Shown here piece by piece: positions 1 to 12,125 of a stretch of 64,000 nt of DNA (its first letter is position 1; the number at the start of each line of letters is the position of its first letter). Made by a program: the position numbers and the translations under genes. The notes beneath the pieces are model-generated. The model was not told the origin of the DNA. It saw nothing but the letters and a program-made list of their open reading frames with translations, and did no database searches. This stretch comes from Doris montereyensis (taxonomy: Eukaryota > Mollusca > Gastropoda > Nudibranchia > Dorididae). Location of the stretch: the NCBI GenBank assembly GCA_037039925.1, contig JAXRKP010000106.1, forward strand, positions 1 through 64,000, read 5' to 3'.

Positions 1-890
1 TATAACTACCGTACATCACCAAAAAATGCATTCTGTTTTGATATTATAACTACCGTACATCACCAAAAAGCTCTAATGATGTTTTCCTTCTCACCCTCTT
101 CATTATTATCTCCCCATGCAGTCAAACAAAAAGTCAATACACTCATTATGAATGTGTTAAAAAACATTGAAAGAAGTGCAGAATATTATTCTTGATTTAA
201 GAATGAAAAAAAAATCAACCTCGCGGCCGCATAGACTACTCTTTGGCACGTTGTTTCATTTCACTTGCGAGTTGCCAGATATATATCGCAAATTTGAATC
301 GGTTCTTCCCGGTGTGGGCGAAAAAAAAACACTTCCGGAAAAAAAGACGTCCACAGTCTTTTTATATGGAAAAAACCCAGCGAGAGACACTCATGCCTAG
401 GAAACAATGACTTCCCCTACGAAATAAACACTCCCCAGGGAGAGAAAAAAGACTGCAAAAGGCTAGCCAATGTGAACGAGTGGGAATGTAACTGGTGATG
501 ATGGTGAGAGTGATTCTCTCCGAGAACAGCTAGATCTGGGCTCTTATTGCTGTCAGTGAAGAAATGACATTGAACAATATTATAATATCAGTGAAAGCAA
601 ACAAAATAATGATTAGTTAATGAGTGCTTGAGTGTAATACACCTAACCGGTTGTGTTTCTGTCCAGCTCCAATATTTTTTTTATGATTTCTGCTTTTTAC
701 GTGGACTTATTGGATTTTTATGTGGAAATATTATCATATTCATATTCTACAACGTACTGTCCATCTTCTAAGATAAGTTATATCCACTTTCTCCTGTGAA
801 ACTAAACATCTTTTTAGGATGGTTTTCTATAAATCCATTAGTTTTATGCCCTAGCTTTACTACCACCATTTTATCTAGAATTCTACTAAA
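1..890. other. Non-coding flank with a short direct repeat at the window edge
   Basis: No gene is recognised here. Positions 1-25 and 46-70 are near-identical 25-base copies (tataactaccgtacatcacc core), so the window may begin inside a longer tandem array. The rest is AT-rich, with no long conserved reading frame and no repeat that I recognise. Confidence 0.5.
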
Positions 891-894
891 TGCA

Positions 895-2542
895 TCAAAT
901 GTTTACAAACGTCGTGGAACTTGCGGTAGTTAACGTAAACAACGATCCATAAATACCACAATTGACCGTCGCCCAGAGCCTGTCTATCACCCCAGGCTTC
1001 CGTCCATTTTGACCGAAGTGGAAACAATAAAAGACTGCTGCCAAAACAACAACTGGTTGAAACGCTCTCGCCAGTAGGTCTATAGAAACTGTTGGGCCTG
1101 CACTGATCGGTAAACAGAATGAAATACAAAACATTAACGTAGTTAGTGGTCATCGACCACCTCTTATACCGCTGATTTCTGTAAATACAACAAACAAGAC
1201 GACCCACGCAATTTAAAGATTAGTCAAATTAATGCTCGCTCCTGTCGAAATAAGACAATTGAACTGAAAGAAATTATATGTCATCGAAAGCGTGTGAAAG
1301 CTGCGAGTTCCCCAGGGACCCCTTGGCAGATAAAGAAATTATATGTCAACATGACTTAGATGTTTTGTGTGTCATAGAAACATGGCTATCAGAATGTGGT
1401 GACGAGAAGAATGGTCTTCAATAGCGTTTTCAATCAGCATACCATGCTAACCACAGTTCGGAAACAGCTCTATTGAGGATCGTAAATGACCTATTTTAAG
1501 TTATTGACAAAGGAAAGACCACCATCCTAAGCCTTCTTGATCTGTCGGCAGCGCTTGATACGATTGATTACGAGATTCTTTTCGAACGGCTACGGGTCAC
1601 TTTTGGCATCTCTGGGGTTGTTCTAAAATGGTTCTCATCTTATCTATGTGAGCGAAAACAAGTAATTTCAATTGGTATCTCTACCTCCACAGAACATCAG
1701 ATTCCTTTCGGTGTCCCTCAGGGGTCGGTTCTGGGCCCAATTCTGTTTGTTCTATACACAACAGCAGTGGCTAAAATACTTGAAAAATATGCCTTAATAT
1801 ATCACATATATGCAGACGATACTCAGATCTATAGTTTGTGTCCTGACTCAGATATGAAACAAAAATTATCATCTATGAAAACTGCATTGAAGAAATAAAA
1901 ACATGGATATCGGAGAATAAGTTAAAATTAAATGGCGACAAGACCGAGTCGCTCTTCATTGGTAGAAAAAAGAACAGGCATTATACACATAGCTATAACT
2001 TATGCATTGAAAACAACAACATCCCATTAATGGGGAAAGTGATAAATCGGAGTGTAAAACTCGACAGTAAATCGTCAATGAGCGAATATATCACATAAAT
2101 CAGAAGGCACTTCCTTCACATCTTAAGAAACATCAGCAACATTCGGCAATTTTTGACAACTGATTCCTGAAAAAAAAACCTGTGATTACACTCATTCATT
2201 GTATATTGGGTTATGCCAGCTTCTTATTTTTCAGCCTTTCAATAACCGGAGAAATAAACCGAGTTCAAAAGCTGCAGAACTATCATGCTGCCCGTCTTGT
2301 ACTGCAGAAAAAGAAGAGGGAGGACGCAGCACCATTGCTCCAAGATCTGCACTGACTCTCATTCCAAATTTTCCATCGTGTGCAGTACAAGGTGGCATCC
2401 ATAGTTTTTAAATCTCTAAACGATGTGGCGTCAGCATATTATATCAACGACTTGCTGTCTCGCCACGAGCCATGCAGACCACTAAGGTCGATGAAGAACG
2501 TCCTTCAACTCTACATGCCGCCCTGCCGTTCAAAAGCTGATG

Positions 2543-2544
<2 letters not shown>
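895..2544 (+). mobile_element. CR1/L2-like non-LTR retrotransposon remnant
   Basis: Translating all three plus frames gives consecutive pieces of an AP-endonuclease/reverse-transcriptase polyprotein. About 1210-1410 carries the endonuclease-type phrases NARSCRNKTIELKEII and DLDVLCVIETWLSE. About 1430-1860 carries RT pieces: SAYHANHSSETALLRIVNDL, LLDLSAALDTIDYEILFERL, VPQGSVLGPILF and the catalytic YADD in HIYADDTQIY. About 2200-2540 carries the C-terminal region with RVQKLQNYHAARLVL and KVASIVFKSLNDVASAYY. These are standard CR1/L2-group signatures. The frame changes several times, stops interrupt it, and a segment between endonuclease and RT is missing, so the copy is dead. The 5' edge is uncertain; 895-1210 is included only because its plus strand reads into the endonuclease frame. 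Confidence 0.75.

Positions 2545-2624
<80 letters not shown>
2545..2624. repeat. (CT)n microsatellite
   Basis: About 80 bases of uninterrupted CT directly follow the 3' part of the CR1/L2-like remnant. It may be an expanded LINE tail, since many CR1/L2-group elements end in short tandem repeats. Confidence 0.95.
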
Positions 2625-2626
<2 letters not shown>

Positions 2627-2819
2627 GCCTAAATTTCGAAATTGACTGTTGATTTGGCACTAAGGCAGATTATTTGGCACTGAGGTAGACCTTAACTTGG
2701 CACGTTTTAAGTAATATGGCACTCACAAGAAATCTGATCTGACATATTACTAGTTTCGATCTTACAGACACATGTTTTTTTGTGGTCGAGAGACAAGGAG
2801 CCCACTTTTCAAAACTATT

Positions 2820-3310
2820 CTCTGGCTAGATCTAGATCTAGATCTCTAGCTTTAATATTATTCTATGCAGATTCTTCGTTTTCTTCAGTTTTTTCTTGTA
2901 AAATTATGACAATATTACCTAGATCTCTAGATTATAATAATCTAAGCTAAACAGATAAGATACTAGATCTAGATCAGATAGATAGATCTCTATCTAGAAG
3001 TAGAGGTATTATCGTCTAGCTATAATATCTAGATTCTAGATCTAAACTCCTAAACTAAAGCTATGCTAGATACTAGATCTAGATCTATATCCAAGCATTG
3101 AATTGGATTTTGATTTAGATCTAGGCTAGTCTCTATACATCTAGATTCAAGATCCAGATCTAGACCCACAGACTAACTAAGCTGTCTCTATGTTAGATTC
3201 TAGAATCTAGGCTAGGAGGGGTCAAGGCTACATATTTGCAAATAGAATCCTGAACACTGGTGCTAGGCCTTCACTTAATATCGATCAGGTAGATCTAGAT
3301 CTATCCGCCA
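2820..3310. repeat. TCTAGATC-rich low-complexity region
   Basis: The stretch is saturated with overlapping AGATCT and TCTAGA hexamers, both palindromes. Shorter clusters of the same words recur elsewhere, for example near 15110, 17930, 33770 and 34000. No coding potential is seen. Confidence 0.8.
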
Positions 3311-6042
3311 TCCCATCACACTAGTTTGAATCAAGATTAATACCAGGTAAGGTTCCATAAAAATGATTAGTTCCAAGTCCCAGTCTCCATCATATTTTGT
3401 GAGATTTAATTTGATTGACTTATTTTGGAGCATGTCAGTCATGTGTTTACAGATCATCTAAAGTAATGATGCTTAGCCCTCTTTAGGGAGGTCCCATATA
3501 TCACATTAAGCACACCTACGCTAATGGCGGGTCCCGTACATTTGCTTCACTCCCGGCCTTCCAGTGAGACAAAACATTAGTGGCGAGTCCTGTTTAACTG
3601 CACAAGGACAGGTTTTGGAAAGGTAGTAGACATGCCTCTATTCTGACCAATTATGCTGATCAACCCACGCCAAGCTGAGAAAGTCTATTCTTTTAAAGGG
3701 GTGAAAGTGGTAGTCCATTTCTGAGTCTAGCACATCCTCGATATTTCTCTTATCAAGAGATACAAAAACACACATAAGCTCTATCTCAAATGCAGACTGT
3801 GGACGCTCTGCACAGTGGACAAAACCGAAGACTTCGTATGACCGTCGCACCTTCTGGACAAGTTAATTACTTAACCCTTACTTCGTTAAGTTCGACTATT
3901 CTATCTCTCATTTTCTCCCTCCTGTCTATTCATCATTCTTTATTTATCTTCCTCATTCTCTGTCTCCTTTTTTTCCCTTTCCTCTTTCTATCTCTCCCTC
4001 CTCTCTCTCTCTCTCTGTCTCTCTTACATGGCAGTTGTATTTCGTTTTTTTCTTTCTCTTTGTCTTTTCTTTTTGTATATTGTTGTTATGAGGCTTGCTT
4101 TCTTGATGAAAATTCCGCGATGGGTTGTTGCCCCCACCAATGGCTCTATTAGTTTCCTTAAAAGCATTATTTAGTGTTTATTTGTTTCTAGGTCTCCTTG
4201 TTGCTTATGAAGGTTGGGCACGCTGAAGATTCTTCGATAGTGACCCGTTTTCTATCTATTAGCATTATAACTTTCATTTTCACATATTCCTCTTTATTAG
4301 TTATCGGCCAACTGCAATATTATTCCTTTTCATGTTCAATAAAAGTAAGCTGTAATAGATGTTATTGTTATTAAACAATGCAATCTAAACACGATAACAA
4401 TATCAATAACAAAATGAATTGCCCGCTATGTCACCTAACTCAACGAAAATATAAAACCATCACAATAATCACAGGTACGTCGTGGTCAAGCGCGGCAGCC
4501 TTGTCAGCGGGGTGAGAAAACTATCAGTGCCACGTGTCGAAGCCTTGTACACAGCGGAAGGAGATTATCGATGAATATTGAGGTCAGCCGGCAGGTCAGC
4601 CTTACAAGGGTTATCTTGAGTTCGATCGAACCCCAGGAGTTTGGTGAATAAGTCAAGGGATTCGGTAGAGGTCAAGACACATACACTCATGACTCACACT
4701 GTTTCCATGTGTGTCCATTCCTTTTCAATAAAGAAGGGTCTGTAAAGCAAAAGTTAAGATCTAGATTCGGGAGAACTCCCTTAATCGGGCATACACTAAT
4801 GATAAATTAATATATCATCACCTCACCATCCTTGAACCCCCACCGTGCTCCCCCCCCCTCCCCTTTTTTTTATAATGAGGGGCTCAGGGGATCTTAGCCT
4901 AGGGGGAAACACATTCCGTCTCTGTCTGAATGTTTTTCTCTTGGCATCCCCTATTCAGGCTATTGGCCCAATTGGGAATATCTACAGGTGCTTGGCCCAT
5001 TGGCAGACAGGGGCTGGGCCCAAATGGGAATTAAATATGATGCTGCTGGGCCCCATTTTGGTTAAAATCTAATGTACTTAAATTGCTGTGAACATATTCA
5101 TCCAAATGGGTTGATAATTAAATTATATCTATGAATGGGGCTGTGAGTTCAATTGCTTGGGTAGTAATTAGTTAAGGGGACGATGAAGTGAACAGCTTTG
5201 TTCCACTGAGAGCGGGCCAAAAGTGGCAGTCGACATATGTCGACCTATGTTTTTCTCTGTTAACAGTTATTTCCCTGATTCTTTTATTCATTTTTACCTT
5301 CAGTACCCAACATCTTTAAATTTTATCGTATCACCATCTTTCCTCTCTATTTTCCTTTTCTAACCATGACACAGTCTCTTCTCTCTTCTAACTCTATTAT
5401 TTGCTTAAAAAAATCTATGACTATCATGGGAGCCTCCATCTTGAATTGCCTGGTCAAATCTGGAACAGCCTAAAATTCTGACCATTTCGACCGTGGGTCT
5501 GTCCCACAGAATAGTGCCAAGTGAAGAGGTTCTGTCCTCTTTATCCATGGAACATTTTCCAATTGAACAAGAACCTGGACTGGGATGTCAAACAATCAGC
5601 TGGACTAGGGTGTCAAACAATCAGCCGCACTGGTGTGTCTGAAAACACTGTGTCCAGTAGCCTGCCAGCAAGCTTGCTTGTAAATCCTTCTCCTTCTGCC
5701 AATTTCATAAAGTCTGGTCCAGCATAATTGAATTGGAATGATAGATTTAGACTACGAGATCAATAAAATTATCTTATCTTTTAGATCACTGGCAGTATCG
5801 GAAGAAGGCAAATCAATCTAACAATATGAGATTGTGTTTTATTGAGATCATCGCTTAATCCATAGAAAATAAAATGATATGAAGATTGCATCATGCGAGG
5901 AGTTCCGAAGTAGAGAATCAATGTGAAAAATTAAAAAACAAAACTTACTGTAATCTGCATCACTTAACTATTTATACTGTCCATTTTGAGCAGCTTCTTC
6001 TTTTTTATTTCATTTATGAGGTTATGTTTTTCACTCATTCAG
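3311..6042. other. Non-coding region upstream of the UBF-like gene
   Basis: No gene is recognised. About 3890-4080 is a pyrimidine-rich, strand-asymmetric tract. About 4960-5060 holds several ggcccaa/ttgggcc motifs. About 5575-5640 has two partial copies of a ggactagggtgtcaaacaatc unit. The promoter and 5' untranslated exon(s) of the downstream gene probably lie here, but no core promoter motif can be called with confidence. Confidence 0.4.
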
Positions 6043-6097
6043 AAAATGAATATGACTTCAGATGCAAGTGAGGATGAAAGCCATAACGAACCAAATG
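6043..6097 (+). CDS. UBTF-like: UBF-like gene, exon 1 (start codon)
   Basis: First coding exon of the nucleolar transcription factor 1-like gene. A possible acceptor (cattcag) ends at 6042. ATG at 6046 opens MNMTSDASEDESHNEPN and the exon ends with one base of the next codon before gtaagaa. The phase (1) matches exon 2 exactly, where G plus AC gives Asp. The short acidic/Ser-rich leader fits the start of UBF, whose N-terminus precedes a Trp/Asp-containing conserved domain. If the acceptor is used, a further non-coding 5' exon lies upstream. The second ATG, two codons on, could also serve. Confidence 0.6.
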
Positions 6098-6749
6098 GTA
6101 AGAAATAGAATAACGAGATCTCTCTCTTATAGAGTTCTAAATCTCTTGTAATAATTGCTCATTCAACATTTCTGGCATTTATTGAAATTGAACACATTTT
6201 AAGTGGCTGCAGTCAAATGCAAAGCTGGGAGAAATGTGCCAATTTTACACATTATAGATATTTTAATTTATATCGATCATAGTTAACAGTTCAACCTGTC
6301 TGTTTCCACTTTAGACAGGTTTAAGTTTTAGTAGGTTCGACTGTATTTGTATTGTACATGTAACGTGCATTGAGTATATTTCCCAAATATGAAACTATGC
6401 AATATAAGTGCTATTTATTAACTTAATATTGTTATTATTTTTACATCAAATTAAGATATTATATTAGAATTAAAGATTGGGGTTTTGTAAAATTTATGTC
6501 ATCTGGTTGTTTTTGTTTTCATGAAAGTGAATTGAATTAAAATGATGCATCAAATAGAAACAGGAAATATTTCAATGCTCTGTACCTGTGTGGCATGGAA
6601 TCTAGTCTTCAAAAATGTGATTCTATTATCATAATGACCACTTTAACATTTTTATCATTGCATGTTGACCATAACAATATGCACTTTTCATGCTCTCACT
6701 TATACAAATAATACAATGCAACTCTTTGGTTGGCCTCTTTTTTTTTCAG

Positions 6750-6913
6750 ACTGGCAGGAACATGAAGTCAGTGAAATTGTTTCTAAAATTATTGCCATTA
6801 CTGGCACAAAATCGTTTCGCACAGAAGTAAACACAATTGATTGGGATTCTATTAAGACAGAAGGAAGGGAGGCAGAAGAATGTCGGAAAATGTTTATGAA
6901 ATTAACTTCAAGT
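6750..6913 (+). CDS. UBTF-like: UBF-like gene, exon 2 (N-terminal UBF domain)
   Basis: The exon is bounded by ttttttttcag and gtaagtt and is open throughout (55 codons with the exon 1 base). It encodes DWQEHEVSEIVSKI, then NTIDWDSIK and ECRKMFMKLTSS. The arrangement (a W-containing helix, a second helix ending near an invariant DW, then a K/W-rich helix) matches the region before HMG box 1 of UBF, where DRW..., MDWEKV and CKLKWVEISNEVRKFRT are found. It ends in phase 0, as exon 3 requires. This exon and the next are the best evidence for UBF rather than a generic HMG-box protein. Confidence 0.8.
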
Positions 6914-7914
6914 GTAAGTTACTTTCTTTGTCTCCGCTAGTTTGATTCAAGTTGAATGAGGAAAGGTGGCATTCAGATAGAAAAAATAATCTCTAGCCTC
7001 TATTGCGCGGATCATAATTTATTAATCATCAGTTTGACGAGCATTTAAAACCATTTAACAAAAAAGCAATACAGTTTTAGATATGCAAACAAAAACTATG
7101 TTTTGATATAGCTAGCATGTATGAATGAAATATGAAGTGTAGTCAGGATTTAACATTCTGTTACTTTTATTGTCATCTGAGGTTCATGCCTGTATATTTC
7201 TGTGGAAAAGACTAAAGATTTAATTAGTTTTGACTGTTCTTAATAGGGTACATGAGAGAGAGATATTTGCTTTTAGAATAGCGTTGACTTCCTTGTACTT
7301 TTGCCTGTATCTAGAGCAGTTCTTCTCAACATATCTGATGTGGCGGACCTGCAGTAGTTATTTTTTTTAATGCGCCATGACCGGCAAGCAAAACAAGCAC
7401 ATTACTCATAGAAAAAGTCCAGCCAGACTCTTAATCTCCACATACCGGCAGACGACGGCTCACATGCTGTCACTGGTATGCCTACTACATCATTTTGAGT
7501 AGCACTGCTCGTACAAAACCATTCCTACCTTAGTACAATTGTATTATGTAATGTGTGTACGCATCAGATAGTTTCCCCTTCAAGCACTTAGAATTGTTCT
7601 TTTTGATAGATGAAATATTTGACATATGTATCAAGGTAATAATAAGTCTAGGAGGGATGAGAGAATCAGGACAGCAGATAGATAATTCTCCTTTAATGTA
7701 AAAATCCTCATTTGATAGATAATCTTCCTTTATTTGATCTTCTTATTGCCATTAAAACTTATGTTATTGTATCATCCCTTCTTGATAATCTTAGTAGCCC
7801 CATAAACTGGTGAAAACAAATAGATAATTAGTTTCTGACCTTGTATCCCTCAATACAGATACATCTTTGATTTTGTCATGCAATGCTAATCTGTTTCTAT
7901 TTATTTATGAACAG

Positions 7915-7983
7915 GTCCGAAAACATCGCACAATGGAAGAAATCCTATCAGACATACTGCCATCACTCTCAGAATGCGTCATG
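7915..7983 (+). CDS. UBTF-like: UBF-like gene, exon 3
   Basis: A 69-base exon between tttatgaacag and gttagtc, open in phase 0, encodes VRKHRTMEEILSDILPSLSE. It directly continues exon 2. The VRK-RT--E pattern corresponds to VRKFRTLTELILDAQEHV of vertebrate UBF. The length is a multiple of three, so skipping it would preserve frame. Confidence 0.8.
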
Positions 7984-8335
7984 GTTAGTCACGAACCTAG
8001 AAAATATCAATAGACTTAATGCTACATGAACAAATTACTGTCTCAATATTCTGAATAGATGTTGCATAACCTACACCAAGGTATAAAATCAACTGCACTC
8101 ATTCTTTCCAATGTCTGAGGTGTATAAAAGATTTTCAACTGAACCATAACAGAAGGCTAACTCGTATGCGCATTTAACTCAATATGGTTAAACACATGTC
8201 CAAAAACAGTCAGCTGTGCTTAGCCTGGCTGTCTGCTAACTGCTTCCCATTGTTCAAGCCAGCCAAACCTGGCCATGAGTATCATTTTCTCTTTCGACAA
8301 TGAGATTGGCTCAGCAAAGTAATTTTTTTTTTTTA
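7984..8335. other. Intron 3, 5' part
   Basis: Unique-looking AT-rich intron sequence between exon 3 and LINE copy A. No further feature is seen. Confidence 0.5.
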
Positions 8336-8339
8336 ATTT

Positions 8340-11197
8340 TCTTTTTTTATCAGCTCCCATTCTTCCTTCCGGTGTATGGGTTTTAGATGCCCGAAATGAT
8401 CTTTCTCCAGGCTGCCCTGTCCTGACATTTTCTGTTTCCTTCCGTGAAAGCTAATTTTCTTTTCGTTAATGCGTCTTTTATATCTTCTTCCCACTTTCTC
8501 CGAGGTCTGCCTTTTGGTCTTTTACCTTGAGTTTTAGCACTGTATACTGATTTAGCTATTCTATTGTCATTCATTCTGTTAACATGCCCAAACCATCTCA
8601 GTTGATTCATTTCTATCTTAGTTTTTATGCTATCTGCTTTGGTTTGATCTCCTATTATTGTGTTTCATTCTGATTTTGTCCCTTTTAGTTTTCCCTACTA
8701 CTCTTCTTAGATATTTCATTTCGGCTGCCATAGAAGAGAGTAGGACAATAAACTGTGTTGTACACTGCCATTTTGGTTTTTGTTGACAATTCTTGTTTAC
8801 CTACAAATGCCTTTCCTAGATGGTTATATATTGCACTTGCCGTTTGGATTCTCTGGCTGATTTCTTCTCTTAGTTTTCCCTCTGAGTTAATCATTACTGT
8901 AGCTTTGAACTTGTTCCAAATTCTCCTTGCTTAATTTAAGATTTTGTGTTTTAGCTTCCCTAGTTACTAGCATTGTTTTGGTTTTCTTTGCATTCCTCTT
9001 TTATTTAATTCATTATTCATTGTGTTTATATTTGACTGGAGGTCCCTTTCTGTTTTTTCCAAACAGAACTAGATCATCAGCAAATGAAAGCATTGATACA
9101 TTTACTGGTTTGAGCTTCCACATGCCTACATTCATCTTCTGCATGTTTAAGGATGTTTTTGCCACTGAATCCATAAATGTGATAAACAAAAGAGGACTTA
9201 TGATACAACCCTGTCTTACTCCTATATCTACATCAAATTCTTCAGATACATTTCCAGCTACTCTCACTGCACATGTTGGTTTATTGTAAAACCTTTAATG
9301 GCTTCTATTCAATTTTGCTCTACATTGTGTTCTTTTAAAGAATGCCATAGTTCGTCCCTCCTCACAGTGTCAAACGCCTTTTCTAAGTCAATAAAACACA
9401 GGTGCAAGTCAATGTTTCTCTCAAGGAATTTTTATATTATTTGTCTAATTGTGAATATGTGGTCTTGTACACTTTTTTCTGGTCTAAATCCACTCTGATG
9501 CTCTTCAATCTGATCCTCTACTCTTTTCCTTCGTCTCATTTCCAGAATCCTGGCATACACTTTTCCTGTGCATTGCTAAGTAGCAGATATCCCTAAAAGT
9601 TTGAGCATTCCATAGTTGATCCTTTCTTATGTATTGGCATCACTGCCTCTCTTTTCCAGTCGTCTGGCACCTATTTGGACTTCCATGCCTCTTGACATAT
9701 TGCATGTAGTAGTTTGTCTGCCTCTCTCCCTTGGTTTTTAATCATTTCTGAGTAAACTTGATCTGCTCCTGGGGCTTTTCCTGATTTCACTTTTCTTATA
9801 GCTGTTTGAAGTTCTTCCATTGAGATATTCACATCTTCAGCTGTCTCATCTCGATTACTTGTTATTCTTAATAATTGATCTGTACTCCTTGTTTCATATG
9901 TTCTGAGGGATTATGTAATTGTTGAAAATACTTCCTCCGTTTCCATGATTTCGCTGTCTCCTTTCATTATTTCTCCTTTGGCATTCTTAATTTGTCATTA
10001 TTGGGCATGCTTTGGTCTTTTCTTTGTCCAAACTCTTCCCATTGTTCCTGTTTTGCTTTCTAACTTCCTCTTTGGTGATAGTTCCTTTACTCAAGTAATC
10101 TATCCTATCCTCTGGTCTCTTTGTTTGCAAGTATTTCTTCCATGCATCTTTCTTTTCTGATCTTAGTCTTGACATTCTCTGTCCCACATACCATCTTTTC
10201 CCATCTCCATTAATTTGTTTCCCTACTACAGACCTCTTCAGTACAACAACAGTGTTTCTTATATATTTGCCACTTTTCTTCTATTGTACTCTTCAGATCA
10301 TCTGCCTTTTCATGATAGATCTTTTTATCCTGGATTGGTACATTTGTTTTACTATTGGTTTATGTAGTTCTTCTATTTTGAGTTTAGTATTTCTTCTCTT
10401 TCTTTTCTACATTTTGTTTCTTTAGTTAATAATCTCATTTTGGCTATCACTAGGTGATGATCACTAAATATTTCAGCTCCTCTGCTTTCTCTAGCATCCA
10501 TTGTACTGTAAAAAAGGGAGCTGCTAACTATTATGTAGTCTATCATTGACGTTTCACATCTGTCGTCATTCACTCTTGTATATTTGTGGATATCTTTATG
10601 AGGAAAAAATGTGTTAGCTATTTTCATGTTATTCTTTAGGCAAAAATCTATTAGTCTCTCTCCATTTGGAGAAGTTGTTGTCTCTCCTTCTTTACCTATT
10701 ACTCCTCCTGATATTTCTATATTGTTGCCTACTCTAGCATTTAAATCTCCTAAAACCATTAATTCCTGCTTGGGTTTGAGATTCTCTGCAGCTATTTGTA
10801 AATCATTTTCGAAGATATCTTTTTCTTCTTTGGTGGCATCTACGTTTGGTCCATAAGCTATTAATAATTTAATTTCTCTTCCTTTTGGTTTAATATTTAC
10901 CTCTAATAGCCGTGGGCTTACAAATTTCCAACTTTCTAGTAGCAATTCTTGCCTTTTATGCATTAGGAGGCCTACTCCTGCTCTAGCTCTATCTTTGACA
11001 TCTACTCCTGAAAAGATTAAAGTATGATTTGGTCCTTTCCATTTATGGCCCTAACATTCCATGTTCCAAAAAGGCAGCAGGTTGATATTTTATGTCAGGG
11101 TTAACTCCCTTAGCCTTTGGCCAGTCAAGACCGGCCTGCAAGGCAGCAGGAGACTCGTGGAGGGCGGGATCATCTACTCCCCGTACAGGTGCTTACC
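8340..11197 (-). mobile_element. LINE copy A (endonuclease + RT non-LTR element), minus strand
   Basis: Reading the minus strand from 11197 down: a 5' leader; an AP-endonuclease fragment of about 196 codons (10373-10963) with LLIAYGPN, VLGDLNARVG and the SDHHLV motif; a middle domain; RT with IGVRQGCIISPLLF and FADDLVLFG near 9070-9210; and a C-terminal RWFGHVNRMNDNRIAKS ... GRPRRKWEEDI segment (8383-8610). Frames are broken repeatedly. The N-terminal part of the endonuclease kept in copy D (FGTWNVRAING...) is absent near 11040, so there is an internal deletion. The RTE/craniofacial-development-protein-2-like group is my best guess for the clade, but phylogeny would be needed. It sits antisense in intron 3 of the UBF-like gene. 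Confidence 0.85.
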
Positions 11198-11577
11198 TTT
11201 TTACTTACTATGGAAGGGAACCAGGAAGAAATGTTGAATAATTTTTAACAATCAGAAAAAAATGTGAAAACAGCTCTCATATTATTCATCCCAAAATTTG
11301 GCAAATAAAATTTTGAAACATGTTTCTTTTAACATTTAACATAGAGACGTTTTCCGTAATATTTTTGAGTGGACAAAAGAGGTGACACAAAACAAACAAT
11401 GACCCATGACGTCATCGGTAGTCATGAAAAAATACCCACCCTGACCCTATTGGGTGGTGAATAAAATTCTTCATACCATTTTTATAATGAGAAGAATAAG
11501 AGATTAGGGAGAGGTCCATTGTTGGGACCCAGCCATTATTTTAACTTTTAACATATCACCCACGCTGGGCTCGGATT

Positions 11578-11593
11578 GGGGGGGGGGGGGGGG
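11578..11593 (+). repeat. Poly-G tract (16 nt)
   Basis: An uninterrupted run of 16 G on the plus strand in an AT-rich intron. It could form a G-quadruplex and is one of eight such tracts of 13 or more bases in the window. Confidence 0.95.
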
Positions 11594-11761
11594 TGTCTGT
11601 GTCAGGAATGGTGATAGATTGATAGATGCTAAAATAATGGCTGGGACCTGACTACGGAACTCCTTCCAAATAATATCGCAGTAGATGTAGATGACAAGAC
11701 TGGTTTTGCCGGAAATCAAAACCTTTTCAACTAATCAAAATATTATTTACACTCCTGGTAG

Positions 11762-12125
11762 TACAGTGGAACCGCTCTAATCGGGAAACCCAGCCAGTCA
11801 GGAAGAATTCCAAGGGAATGGAATTGTTTCTCCTTTCCTCGGCTAATCAGGACAATTTTGGTAGGCTTGCATTGATTATCATCACCATTTCTCCCATATT
11901 TATTTATTCCGACACTCACTTTTTATCCCAATTGGGTTTCCATGTTCGCAAAACATCAATTATGACACCTGCATTAGTACTACACGTGTTATACATTGCA
12001 TAACATGTAAATGATGTCGCAAGTGCCAGTTTGCGACGCCCATAAGCCAGACACAACAGACATACATTAAGAAGGTGAAAGCAGGCGTCGAGCCAGACCT
12101 TGCTCATCTACATAACAATACAGTA
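11762..12125 (+). mobile_element. Pogo/Tigger-like non-autonomous repeat, copy 1
   Basis: It begins TACAGTGGAACC followed by a CTAATCGGGAA-type motif, resembling pogo/Tigger terminal inverted repeats with a TA target. About 330 bases are shared in reverse orientation with 47430-47790, including words such as ggaatggaattg and gacgcccataagccagacac (degenerate). It has no coding capacity. The right end is not sharply defined. Confidence 0.5.

Noticed and set aside
875..1207. 110-codon minus-strand open frame
   Set aside because: No recognisable motif; the plus strand here leads into a LINE endonuclease fragment, so the minus frame is probably a shadow.
4490..4680. Possible tRNA-like SINE on the minus strand (ggggttcgatcgaactc)
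   Set aside because: Only a B-box-like palindrome is present; no related copy was found in the window.
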